A DNA stretch of 64,000 nucleotides from an uncultured Bacteroidales bacterium (GCA_900316515.1 ONDE01000011.1:1-64000); one strand, 5' to 3'. Counted from the first letter of the stretch, positions 35,664-43,902 are shown. The notes: a model not told the origin generated them from the sequence alone. A program made the numbers and translations.

Positions 35664-36140
35664 GTGAAGCCACAGGATCCGTTTGAAGCTTTGCTGCACC
35701 ACTACCGCGGTCTGCTGTTCACTCTCTGCAGTCGATTCAGACATAGAGGGATGGACATCGACGACCTATTGCAGGAGGCAACCATCGCCTTGTGGCGCAA
35801 CCGCGAGCGCCTACTGGCTCTGGGCAGCGTGCAGCAAGCAGCCCTGACCTGGAAGGTGGCACGCAACGCGGTGATTGACGCGCTGCGGCGGACAGAGGAT
35901 GCCGACGCGCTGCCCGAGGGATACGATGAGCGAGACGAGGACCGTAGCCTGATGCACGAGCTACACGAAGCCATAGGTCGCCTGGAAGAACCCGACCGCA
36001 CGATAGTACGGATGCAACTCGAGGGCTATAGCTACGAGGAGATAGGCAAGCAGTTGGAGATGACAGAGAAGAACGTGAGCGTGAGGCTGGTGCGGGCAAA
36101 AGAGAGACTGAGGAAAGCGATGGTGGCTAGTGGGGAGTGA
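35664..36140 (+). CDS. ECF-type RNA polymerase sigma factor, cassette 1
   Basis: 158 residues from a GTG at 35664 (reading MKPQDPFEALLHHYRGLLF). This start is supported by the paralogous sigma factor at 38639, which has the same length, GTG start and promoter distance. Region 2 is GLLFTLCSRFRHRGMDIDDL followed by LQEATIALW; region 4 is the helix-turn-helix YSYEEIGKQLEMTEKNVSVR followed by LVRAKERLRK. There is no region 3, as expected for ECF sigma factors. It heads a four-gene set: a single-TM protein, a small lipoprotein and a larger lipoprotein follow. Its last codons and stop lie in a seven-unit heptad repeat. It probably recognises the motif shared by sites A-C (inference). Confidence 0.92.
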   Translation: MKPQDPFEALLHHYRGLLFTLCSRFRHRGMDIDDLLQEATIALWRNRERLLALGSVQQAALTWKVARNAVIDALRRTEDADALPEGYDERDEDRSLMHELHEAIGRLEEPDRTIVRMQLEGYSYEEIGKQLEMTEKNVSVRLVRAKERLRKAMVASGE

Positions 36141-36178
36141 TTGGTGATTAGTGATGTGTGAATTGTGAATTGAAAATT
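36130..36178. repeat. seven-unit heptad repeat overlapping the sigma factor stop codon
   Basis: GTGGGGA, GTGATTG, GTGATTA, GTGATGT, GTGAATT, GTGAATT and GAAAATT in exact phase from 36130. The sigma factor TGA stop is at 36138-36140, inside the array. Confidence 0.8.
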
Positions 36179-36197
36179 AAGATAATAAAACAATAAC

Positions 36198-36458
36198 ATG
36201 GACGACAAACGTTTTGACGCATTGTGGCAGAGGGCCGAAGCCGAGAGTTACGCCTCGCGGCTGGCGGCCGAATACCCTGCCTGGCGCACACGCCGCCGTA
36301 GAACAGCAGGCATCATGTCTGCCATGGTGCTGGCCATAGCCGTGGCAGCACCGTTGGTGTACCACCCTCGCCCCTCGGTACACATCTATTGCAACAACCC
36401 GGCTATCAGCGACAATCACTGGACCGAGATGGCCGATGCGCTATTGATGGAGGCGTGA
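36198..36458 (+). CDS. small single-TM protein, putative anti-sigma or sigma cofactor, cassette 1
   Basis: 86 residues. The N-terminal cytoplasmic half (DDKRFDALWQRAEAESYASR, then AAEYPAWRTRRRR) is followed by one TM helix (GIMSAMVLAIAVAAPLVY) and a short external tail with CNNPAISDNHWTEMADALLM. It is paralogous to the protein at 39112 (YPAW-RRRR, a TM helix, then CN-x-SGIAEDHWAKVASNIL). Position directly after an ECF sigma gene and one-TM topology suggest an anti-sigma factor or membrane tether, but there is no zinc HxxxCxxC motif and the cytoplasmic part is very short. I do not recognise a named family. Confidence 0.75.
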   Translation: MDDKRFDALWQRAEAESYASRLAAEYPAWRTRRRRTAGIMSAMVLAIAVAAPLVYHPRPSVHIYCNNPAISDNHWTEMADALLMEA

Positions 36459-36459
36459 T

Positions 36460-36494
36460 GAAAGTTGATAGTTGAAAGATGAAAATTGAAATGA
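36460..36494. repeat. five-unit heptad repeat containing a start codon
   Basis: GAAAGTT, GATAGTT, GAAAGAT, GAAAATT and GAAATGA in phase. The ATG at 36491 of the following lipoprotein gene is in the last unit, and another in-frame ATG (36479) is also in the array. Confidence 0.7.
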
Positions 36495-36907
36495 AACGAT
36501 TGTTAATTTTATTAATGGTGCCACTGATGTTGATGGTGGCCTGCGCGCCGGAACCCGACGAGGGAAGCCTCTATCACCGCTATGCCGACCGCAAGGGTCT
36601 CACGGTGGCCGAAGTCGACGGCTTCAGCCTGAACGACAGTGTGATGGTCGACGTGGTGATGCTGCAAGCCGAGAGCGACGAAGAGTGGCAAAGGCTCTGC
36701 GATGAGTTTGATATCCGTGGAGAAGAAGGTACTCTGAGCTGGCTAGGTGAAACCGACAATCCCTCGATTCGCACCGAATGGGACGGCAGCACCGTGATGC
36801 GCGTCATCGCCTCGCATTCGCGCCGCACTATTGGCCTCTACCGCATCGACAACGAGGTTCAATACGACGCCTTGATCGACTACCAACTCAACAAAATTAA
36901 AAAATAA
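36491..36907 (+). CDS. small lipoprotein, cassette 1
   Basis: 138 residues from the ATG at 36491 (MKRLLILLMVPLMLMVAC); the paralogue at 39378 starts with the same MKRLL, which favours this over the ATG at 36479. The lipobox gives a Cys at residue 18. The mature part has a compact domain, LYHRYADRKGLTVAEVDGFS, ending YRIDNEVQYDALIDYQLNKI. Identity to the paralogue is spread over the whole length (LTVA-V-GF; DVV; DI; YRID-E-QY-AL-DYQL). No known family was recognised. Its place between a TM protein and a larger lipoprotein suggests an envelope sensor or signal partner of the sigma system. Confidence 0.82.
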   Translation: MKRLLILLMVPLMLMVACAPEPDEGSLYHRYADRKGLTVAEVDGFSLNDSVMVDVVMLQAESDEEWQRLCDEFDIRGEEGTLSWLGETDNPSIRTEWDGSTVMRVIASHSRRTIGLYRIDNEVQYDALIDYQLNKIKK

Positions 36908-36925
36908 ATATTTTAGATTAATACT

Positions 36926-37732
36926 ATGAAAGCCATATATAGATTTGCCTTAATGCTTACGGTTCTTGCATTCACCTTCGCCGCCTGCGAGAAACCCGAC
37001 GATCCTATCAACGGCGACAATGGAAACATCACAGCAAAAGAACGCGAAATCATCTACTCGGTAGGCAACAACGAGAGCCACCGTACCCTCACAGCCGAGG
37101 CCGAGTGGGATGCCATGCTGGAACTGTTTTGCAACCATGCACTCGCTGGCGAAGAAGTAACCTTCTACAACACCAGCCAAACCACCTACCTGCATAGCAA
37201 CGCCAAGGAAAACAGGACCATCAATACTACCGACCGCAATGAAATCAAGGCCTGGATGAAAGCCATGGAAAAAGAAGGACGCACCGTCCGAATCACCTAC
37301 GACGACAACACCGGCACATGGCACGGCGAAGCCTATGCCACAGCACCGACCGAAAGCACCTCCGATATCCTCATAGGCACATGGCACTTCAAATGCATGG
37401 TGGTGACCCATGTGGGTACCGACGGCAACCTGATAGGCAGCGACCTGTACGAACCTGATGCCGGCGGCGGCACAATGTACTACACCTTCACCGACGACGG
37501 CACCGTTACGATGACCATGCACGGCATCGATGGCACCACAGCCACCGACAGCAGCACCTGGACCCTCTCGGCCGATGGCGTGCTTTGCAGCGAACTGATG
37601 CCCAACGGCGGCTGCTGGAACGTCAACTGGGCTACTCCCAGCACCATGATCATCTCGCGCTCCGACATTGGCACCGAGAATGGCGACATCCACTATCAGC
37701 TGCAGTTCGAAGCAGTTACCGATGCCAAATAA
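36926..37732 (+). CDS. larger lipoprotein with lipocalin-like C-terminus, cassette 1
   Basis: 268 residues with a lipoprotein signal (FALMLTVLAFTFAAC). Residues ~40-140 form a domain shared with the paralogue at 39814: REIIYSVGNN, AEWDAMLELFCNHA, VTFYNTS, EIKAWMKAMEKEGRTVRITY, GTWHGEAYATAP. The C-terminal half differs completely: ILIGTWHFKCMVV, then YYTFTDDGTVTMTMHG and STWTLSADG, a lipocalin-like beta pattern common in Bacteroidales lipoproteins. It is separated by 18 bp from the small lipoprotein gene. The shared N-domain is probably the part specific to this system. Confidence 0.82.
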   Translation: MKAIYRFALMLTVLAFTFAACEKPDDPINGDNGNITAKEREIIYSVGNNESHRTLTAEAEWDAMLELFCNHALAGEEVTFYNTSQTTYLHSNAKENRTINTTDRNEIKAWMKAMEKEGRTVRITYDDNTGTWHGEAYATAPTESTSDILIGTWHFKCMVVTHVGTDGNLIGSDLYEPDAGGGTMYYTFTDDGTVTMTMHGIDGTTATDSSTWTLSADGVLCSELMPNGGCWNVNWATPSTMIISRSDIGTENGDIHYQLQFEAVTDAK

Positions 37733-37733
37733 C

Positions 37734-37781
37734 TTTTTTCTCACCCCTCTGTAGTTTTTCAGCATTTCGATACGTTCTTAT
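37734..37781 (+). promoter_or_regulatory. candidate ECF-sigma promoter of the 183-aa lipoprotein gene (site B)
   Basis: A T-run (37734-37739), TGTAGTTTTTC from 37750 and CGTTCTTAT from 37773, with 23 nt from TGTA to CGTT, the same as sites A and C. It begins just after the stop of the preceding gene. Confidence 0.65.
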
Positions 37782-37833
37782 TAGCGAAAACAACAAAACA
37801 AACAATAACAAACAAATTAAACATTATTCAATC

Positions 37834-38385
37834 ATGAAGAAAAACATTCTCGTAATCGCTGCTGCCCTGGTGCTCAGCTTGACTGCCTGCCAGAAAGAAG
37901 ACATCATCACCCCCGGCACCAACGTGACCCCCGGTAACGGTGGCAACAACGCCGCCAAGGTGCAGACCACCTCTGACCTGCACAACACCGACTGGACCTA
38001 CAGCGTGACCTACTTCGAGTTCCTCAACAACCTCGGCATCGACACCACCTGCATGCAGGGCATGGATGACGAGACCATGACCTTCGGCCTGAACTTCGAC
38101 GGTACCTACGCCCACTTCTCCTTCCCCGACAATGTCATGGCTTTCGGTGGCGACGAGGGCTTGCTGGAGCAAATCTACGGCGTCAGCTATGAGTACAGCT
38201 ACGACGGTGCCACCCATACCGGTTACCTCGACGGCGTTGCCGACGACGAGAACGACAACCCCGGCCAGCTGCAGTTCACCTACGACGATGCCACCGACAT
38301 CATCACCTTCAATCTGGCAATGTTCTACCCCGAGGACAGCACCGCCGTCTCTCTCACCCTCAACTTCGCCCGCAACAACGAATAA
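37834..38385 (+). CDS. lipoprotein gene with its own copy of the sigma-cassette promoter motif
   Basis: 183 residues from the ATG at 37834 (MKKNILVIAAALVLSLTAC, lipidated Cys 19). The mature part is acidic and beta-rich: HNTDWTYSVTYFEFLNNLG, MTFGLNFDGTYAHFSFPDN, YDDATDIITFNLAMFYPED and a LTLNFARNN end, resembling a small lipocalin-like or META-like barrel. I recognise no named family. It lies between the two sigma cassettes behind promoter site B and before a perfect terminator, so it is probably a target of one or both sigma factors. Codon use is strongly GC-ending, suggesting high expression. Confidence 0.8.
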   Translation: MKKNILVIAAALVLSLTACQKEDIITPGTNVTPGNGGNNAAKVQTTSDLHNTDWTYSVTYFEFLNNLGIDTTCMQGMDDETMTFGLNFDGTYAHFSFPDNVMAFGGDEGLLEQIYGVSYEYSYDGATHTGYLDGVADDENDNPGQLQFTYDDATDIITFNLAMFYPEDSTAVSLTLNFARNNE

Positions 38386-38440
38386 TACCGCAATGGCGAA
38401 TTAAGCGAATTGCACTAAGCTACGCAATACATAATTGCAA

Positions 38441-38491
38441 ACGAATTACTCGAATAGCCAGTCCGGCGAATTCGAGTAATTCGTTTTTTTT
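38441..38491 (+). terminator. strong intrinsic terminator after the 183-aa lipoprotein gene
   Basis: A perfect 15-bp stem (38441-38455 with 38470-38484) is followed by a run of eight T. The right arm ATTCGAGTAATTCG is the same sequence that recurs in the dispersed repeats of the 60.2-60.7 kb spacer. Confidence 0.93.
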
Positions 38492-38588
38492 ATCCTCCCG
38501 CCTCCGGCGTAATCCATTAATCCGGTTAATCTCTGCGCTCCGCGCAATTCACTATAATTAAAGTTCTTACTCCAACTCACCGTAAAAC

Positions 38589-38635
38589 TTTTTTTTAGTC
38601 GTCTGTAATTTTTCGCTCTCGATATACGTTATTAT
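38589..38635 (+). promoter_or_regulatory. candidate ECF-sigma promoter of cassette 2 (site C)
   Basis: A T-run (38589-38596), TGTAATTTTTC from 38604 and CGTTATTAT from 38627; TGTA to CGTT again 23 nt. The GTG start lies 12 nt after the start of CGTT. Confidence 0.65.
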
Positions 38636-38638
38636 AGT

Positions 38639-39115
38639 GTGAAGGACACAGAAACGTTCAGTGAGTTGATGCTCCGCTACCGCGGTTTGCTCTTCTCGGT
38701 CTGCCGCCGCTACAGAAGTGCCGGCCTGGAGTTCGACGACCTGCTGCAAGAGACAACGCTGACACTGTGGAACCTTCGCGAACAGCTCTTTAGCATAACA
38801 CTAGCCCCGAAGCAGGCCGTCTGGATATGGCGCGTAGCACGCAGCACCTGCATCGACCTGCAACGCAAAAGGGATGGCAATCACACACCGCTGCCCGACG
38901 ACTACGACGCCCCCGCCGAAGACACCACGCTGCACGACACCCTCCACGAACTGATAGCCCAACTGCCCGAACCCGACCGCACCATAGTGACCATGCACCT
39001 CGAGGGCTACGAATACAAAGAGATTGGTCGCAAGACCGGATTGACAAAGAACCACGTAGGCATACGCCTGATGAGAATAAAAGAGAAACTGAAACAACAA
39101 TGGGACACAATATGA
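38639..39115 (+). CDS. ECF-type RNA polymerase sigma factor, cassette 2
   Basis: 158 residues, GTG start at 38639 (MKDTETFSELMLRYRGLLF). Region 2: YRGLLFSVCRRYRSAGLEFD followed by DLLQETTLTLW. Region 4: EPDRTIVTMHLEGYEYKEIG, then RKTGLTKNHVGIRLMRIKEK. It is clearly paralogous to the sigma factor at 35664, with the same length, start codon and promoter-like motif. Its stop overlaps the ATG of the small TM protein (ATGA at 39112-39115), so the two are translationally coupled. Likely cognate promoter: sites A-C. Confidence 0.92.
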   Translation: MKDTETFSELMLRYRGLLFSVCRRYRSAGLEFDDLLQETTLTLWNLREQLFSITLAPKQAVWIWRVARSTCIDLQRKRDGNHTPLPDDYDAPAEDTTLHDTLHELIAQLPEPDRTIVTMHLEGYEYKEIGRKTGLTKNHVGIRLMRIKEKLKQQWDTI

Positions 39116-39381
39116 CATTCGACAACATCTGGGAACTGGAGGAGCAGCAGGGCCTGCAGCAGCGTCTGCGGCAGGACTACCCCGCATGGCTGCGTCGGCG
39201 CCGCCAACGCCGCACAGCGCTGGCCAGTATTGCCGTACTGGTGGTGACCGGATTTTCAATTTTCAATTTTCAATTTTCAACTCACAGAAAATATGACAAT
39301 GTCGCCTGCAACCGCAGCGGCATCGCCGAAGACCACTGGGCCAAGGTCGCTTCTAACATCTTGACAATGGAGACATTATGA
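39112..39381 (+). CDS. small single-TM protein, cassette 2, with a heptad repeat forming the end of its TM segment
   Basis: 89 residues from the ATG at 39112, coupled to the sigma gene; an ATG at 39100 is also in frame. Layout as in its paralogue at 36198: acidic N-terminus, DYPAWLRRRRQRR, TM helix (ALASIAVLVVTGFSIFNFQF) and external tail VACNRSGIAEDHWAKVASNI. The residues FSIFNFQFSTH at the external end of the helix are encoded by four exact TTTTCAA heptads (39253-39280), absent from the paralogue, so a repeat has been absorbed into the coding sequence. Putative anti-sigma or membrane partner; family unrecognised. The stop overlaps the next ATG. Confidence 0.75.
   Translation: MTFDNIWELEEQQGLQQRLRQDYPAWLRRRRQRRTALASIAVLVVTGFSIFNFQFSTHRKYDNVACNRSGIAEDHWAKVASNILTMETL
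39253..39280. repeat. four-unit perfect heptad repeat (TTTTCAA) inside a coding region
   Basis: TTTTCAA four times without mismatch. Three units make 21 nt, so the peptide repeats every seven residues (FSIFNFQ). Confidence 0.85.
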
Positions 39382-39791
39382 AACGCCTGTTATTCATATT
39401 GTTGCTGCCTTTGGCATTTCTGTCCTGCTCGCGCGAGGTGGAGGAGGTGCCGCTGTACCGGCAGTATGCAGCACGGCAAGACCTGACGGTGGCGCAGGTC
39501 AAGGGCTTCCAGCTCTGCGACACGGTGAAGACCGACGTGGTCATCCTCGTAGCTGACGACAGTGTGGCATGGCAGGGGCTGAAGGAGGAGCTGGACATCC
39601 GCACCTCGGAGGGCGTCACCAGCTGGATGGGTGACATCGACAAACCCGCCAAGCGTGTGAAGCGCAGCGTGCGCCCAGCCTGGCGCGCCATGGCCGTACA
39701 CGCCGACCGCACCGTGGCCTTCTACCGCATCGACACCGAGGAACAGTACGAGGCGCTGCTTGACTATCAACTGGAAAGAATTAAGAATTAA
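39378..39791 (+). CDS. small lipoprotein, cassette 2
   Basis: 137 residues; ATG at 39378 overlaps the previous stop (ATGA). The signal MKRLLFILLLPLAFLSC ends in a lipidated Cys at 17. The mature domain LYRQYAARQDLTVAQVKGFQ, ending YRIDTEEQYEALLDYQLERI, is paralogous along its whole length to the protein at 36491. Segment DIDKPAKRVKRSVRPAWRAM is basic where the paralogue is acidic, so the two may sense or bind different partners. Family unrecognised. Confidence 0.82.
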   Translation: MKRLLFILLLPLAFLSCSREVEEVPLYRQYAARQDLTVAQVKGFQLCDTVKTDVVILVADDSVAWQGLKEELDIRTSEGVTSWMGDIDKPAKRVKRSVRPAWRAMAVHADRTVAFYRIDTEEQYEALLDYQLERIKN

Positions 39792-39813
39792 AATTAAAAA
39801 AAATATAATTTAT

Positions 39814-40824
39814 ATGAAACATCTATTTAAACTCACAGTCCTGCTGGCTGCTGCAACACTGGTACTTACAGCCTGCAAACCTGACCCTGTCGAAGTGCTC
39901 TACGAGCGCAACATAATCTACACTGTTGACAACAACCGGTATGAGGTCACCTTGAAGACCGACGCGGAGTTCGACGCCTTGCTGGAGCGCTTCTGCGACT
40001 ACGCTGAGGGCGGCAGCACCGTTACCTTCTACAATGCCAATCGTGTCTCAAAATCTGCCGCCAAGGAGGCCACCGTTTTCAGCACCACAAGCCGTGAAGA
40101 GATGAAAGCCTGGATGCGAAGGATGGAGGACGATGGCAAGACCGTCACTGTGAGCTACGACCCCAGTTCCGGCACCTACCACGGAGAAGCCTACGCCACC
40201 GCACCGCACCCACAGACCGACTGGGTAGACCTAGGCTTGCCGAGCGGAGTGCTGTGGGCCAAGTGCGACCTGGGAGCCAATGCTCCCGAGGAGTACGGCA
40301 ACTACTACGCTTGGGGCGAGATCAGCCCGAAGGAAGTCTACAACTGGAATACCTACCGCTACGGTACTGCGGATGGCGAGGGCAACCTTTTGACTCTGAT
40401 CAAGTACAATACCCACAGCGATTATGGCACTCCTGACAGCCTCACCATCCTGTGGGCGACGGATGATGCGGCGACGATGGCCTTCGGAATCGGAAGCGGG
40501 GCCCGCACGCCCACCAAAGAAGAGTGGCAGGAGTTGATAGACTATTCCACCGTAGAGTGGACTACCATGAACGGTGTCAACGGACTCAAGTTCACCAGCA
40601 TCACTAACGGCAACACGCTCTTCTTTCCCGCTGCCGGCATGCGCTACGGTTCGGAACTCCATGGAGTAGACGGCTGCGGATTCGGCTTCTACTGGTCCTC
40701 GTCGCTTGACACGAACAGTCCAAGCGATGCATGGGCTTTCTGCTTCGATGCGAACAATCCGGTCCACGTGGGCAAAAGTAATCGCCGTTACGGGTTCACT
40801 GTCCGCGCCGTGCGGCTGGACTAA
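39814..40824 (+). CDS. larger lipoprotein with FISUMP-like C-terminal domain, cassette 2
   Basis: 336 residues from the ATG at 39814 (MKHLFKLTVLLAAATLVLTAC); an in-frame extension to 39760 is rejected because it would overlap the preceding gene and hide the signal peptide. The N-terminal domain is paralogous to the 36926 protein (RNIIYTVDNN, VTFYNAN, EMKAWMRRMEDDGKTVTVSY, GTYHGEAYATAP). After residue ~140 it changes to a FISUMP/DUF1566-like domain: WVDLGLPSGVLWAKCDLGAN, YYAWGEISPK, ARTPTKEEWQELI, FYWSSSLDT, GFTVRAVRLD. Such domains are common at Bacteroidales surfaces. The domain switch relative to cassette 1 is precise. Confidence 0.85.
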   Translation: MKHLFKLTVLLAAATLVLTACKPDPVEVLYERNIIYTVDNNRYEVTLKTDAEFDALLERFCDYAEGGSTVTFYNANRVSKSAAKEATVFSTTSREEMKAWMRRMEDDGKTVTVSYDPSSGTYHGEAYATAPHPQTDWVDLGLPSGVLWAKCDLGANAPEEYGNYYAWGEISPKEVYNWNTYRYGTADGEGNLLTLIKYNTHSDYGTPDSLTILWATDDAATMAFGIGSGARTPTKEEWQELIDYSTVEWTTMNGVNGLKFTSITNGNTLFFPAAGMRYGSELHGVDGCGFGFYWSSSLDTNSPSDAWAFCFDANNPVHVGKSNRRYGFTVRAVRLD

Positions 40825-40849
40825 CAGTTTGCTCAAATAATTAAAAGTT

Positions 40850-40897
40850 CAGCGACTGCCACGCGGCTGACAAAATGTCAGCGCATGGCAGTCGCTG
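40850..40897 (+). promoter_or_regulatory. nested inverted repeat upstream of groES
   Basis: Outer arms CAGCGACTGCCA (40850-40861) and TGGCAGTCGCTG (40886-40897) are perfectly complementary. Inner arms GCTGACA (40866-40872) and TGTCAGC (40876-40882) surround AAA. Small internal loops separate them. There is no T-tail, so an operator or RNA structure is as likely as a terminator for the preceding gene. Confidence 0.7.
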
Positions 40898-40912
40898 GCA
40901 GTTTATAGGGTT

Positions 40913-40929
40913 TTGGCACGGTTGTTGAT
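40913..40929 (+). promoter_or_regulatory. sigma-54-like -24/-12 element upstream of groESL
   Basis: TTGGCACGGTTGTTGAT matches the sigma-54 consensus YTGGCACGrNNNTTGCW at all positions except the -12 GC, here GA. It lies 92 nt before the groES ATG. No enhancer site or activator gene is identified. Confidence 0.45.
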
Positions 40930-40933
40930 AGTT

Positions 40934-40986
40934 CCTAGTCGTCCTAGTGCCCCCTAGGACAACCTAGGGAGACCTAGGAAGCCTAA
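40934..40986. repeat. helically phased CCTAG repeats upstream of groES
   Basis: CCTAG at 40934, 40943, 40953, 40963 and 40973, plus CCTAA at 40982, i.e. every 9-10 bp. Each is half or all of the palindrome CCTAGG. They sit between the sigma-54-like element and the groES start. Confidence 0.7.
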
Positions 40987-41020
40987 AGAAAAAAAACAAA
41001 CAAATAAAAAAATAACAACT

Positions 41021-41290
41021 ATGAACATCAAACCTTTAGCAGACCGAGTCCTCGTGCGTCCCGCCGAGGCTGAACAGAAGACCGCCAGCGGCATCATCAT
41101 CCCCGACACCGCCAAGGAGAAACCGCAGCGCGGCGAAGTCCTCGCCGTGGGCAAGGGCACCAAAGACCATGAGATGACCGTCAAGGTGGGCGACCAAGTC
41201 CTCTACGGCAAGTACAGCGGCACCGAGATCGAGATCGACGGCGAGAAGCTGATGATCATGAAAGAAAGCGACATCTACGCTATCATCTAA
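41021..41290 (+). CDS. groES: co-chaperonin GroES
   Basis: 89 residues, standard for Bacteroidota Gro[22 protein letters not shown] at the N-terminus, the mobile loop with [32 protein letters not shown] and the [14 protein letters not shown] end. It caps the GroEL chamber. It is followed by groEL after 127 bp, a gap that contains a weak inverted repeat (GATTTTAAAAGATT and AATCTTTTACAATC segments) which may attenuate transcription or alter the GroES:GroEL ratio. Confidence 0.97.
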   Translation: MNIKPLADRVLVRPAEAEQKTASGIIIPDTAKEKPQRGEVLAVGKGTKDHEMTVKVGDQVLYGKYSGTEIEIDGEKLMIMKESDIYAII

Positions 41291-41402
41291 AGATTTAAGC
41301 TCAATCAGATTTTAAAAGATTGGAAAATAAAGCTGCCGCCGGATGGCCTCTTTTAAAATCTTTTACAATCTGAAGGAGAAAAGAAAATAATAATCAAAAT
41401 AG

Positions 41403-43055
<1,653 letters not shown>

Positions 43056-43058
43056 TTT

Positions 43059-43092
43059 AGGAGTTAAGGAGACAGTAGTTAAGTAGTTAAGA
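43059..43092. repeat. octad-like repeat after groEL (AGTTAAGG / AGTAGTTA)
   Basis: Units around AGGAGTTA, AGGAGACA, GTAGTTAA and GTAGTTAA immediately follow the groEL stop. It is the inverse of the 25.21-25.25 kb repeat and related to AAGGAGAT units at 48683-48714. Confidence 0.65.
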
Positions 43093-43115
43093 CAATACTG
43101 CTGTCAACACAAAAG

Positions 43116-43147
43116 AAAGGGAGCATCCGATTGGGTGCTCCCTTTAC
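43116..43147. terminator. bidirectional terminator between groEL and the macrodomain gene
   Basis: AAAGGGAGCA (43116-43125) pairs with TGCTCCCTTT (43136-43145), with an additional TCC/GGG pairing inside. It sits between convergent genes. Confidence 0.88.
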
Positions 43148-43169
43148 TTATTTCTATAATATACAATAA

Positions 43170-43898
43170 TCAGCGTAGTCTTAGCAGTTCCTTGTAGATT
43201 TCGTAGTCGATGTCTTTATAGACGTTGAAAATCACGCGGATGCGGGCTTCCCGGCAAGCGTTGATGGCAATCTCGGCGGCGCGACGGTTGGGGAAGTGGA
43301 AGTCGCCGGTGGAGATGCAGCAGAAGGCTATGCTGTTGCAGTTGTGCTGCTGGGCGAGCCACAGGCAGGTGCGGTAGCAGCATGCAAGCTGTTCCTCCTG
43401 CCCGGCGGTGGGCTTGTCGCCCTCGATGACCGGCCCGACGGTGTGGATGACCCATTTGGCGGGCAAGTTGTAGCCGGGTGTGACGATGGCACCGCCGGTG
43501 GCGATGGTGTCGCCCTGCAGGATTCTGTCACACTCCTGCCTCAGCTGCAAGCCAGCGGCAGAATGGATGTCGTTGTCGATACAGGGATGCAACGGATTCC
43601 AGCAGCCGAGGCCGCGAGAGCCGGCGGCATTGACGATGGCATCGACCTTGAGCCTAGTGATGTCGCCCTGCCACAGTCTCTCGCAGGTTCTGACGACACC
43701 TTTGTCCTTCAGCTGCAGCTGCAGCTCTTCGTCCTGTGCCTTCAGGAAGTCGATGCTCAACGGCTGCGGCCGCCATATATTCATCATCATCCGGAGCAGC
43801 TTCTTCTTGTCCTGCAGCCGCTTGGGCATCACAGCCGTTGCCTCGTTCTGCTCCATCAGGTAGCGGATGCAGAAGTCGATGTTCTCGTCTCTGGTCAT
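43170..43898 (-). CDS. zinc-dependent macrodomain protein-ADP-ribose hydrolase (Zn-Macro type)
   Basis: 242 residues. An N-terminal helical extension (~70 residues, RDENIDFCIRYLMEQNE) precedes the macrodomain. Key motifs: LWQGDITRLKVDAIVNAAGS (ADP-ribose binding) and the zinc-macro loop GCWNPLHPCIDNDIHSAAG, with Cys and His residues that hold a catalytic zinc in the bacterial Zn-Macro family; then VIHTVGPVIEG and ISTGDFHFPNRRAAEIA. Family members remove ADP-ribose from Ser/Asp-linked or lipoate-associated targets, often beside SirTM and GcvH-L genes. Those partners are absent; instead it is 4 bp downstream of an alanyl-tRNA editing protein gene. Confidence 0.9.
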   Translation of the reverse strand: MTRDENIDFCIRYLMEQNEATAVMPKRLQDKKKLLRMMMNIWRPQPLSIDFLKAQDEELQLQLKDKGVVRTCERLWQGDITRLKVDAIVNAAGSRGLGCWNPLHPCIDNDIHSAAGLQLRQECDRILQGDTIATGGAIVTPGYNLPAKWVIHTVGPVIEGDKPTAGQEEQLACCYRTCLWLAQQHNCNSIAFCCISTGDFHFPNRRAAEIAINACREARIRVIFNVYKDIDYEIYKELLRLR

Positions 43899-43902
43899 CG
43901 AA

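Noticed and set aside
40825..41020. CIRCE (HrcA) operator upstream of groES
   Set aside because: No TTAGCACTC-N9-GAGTGCTAA or near match; the inverted repeat present has a different sequence.
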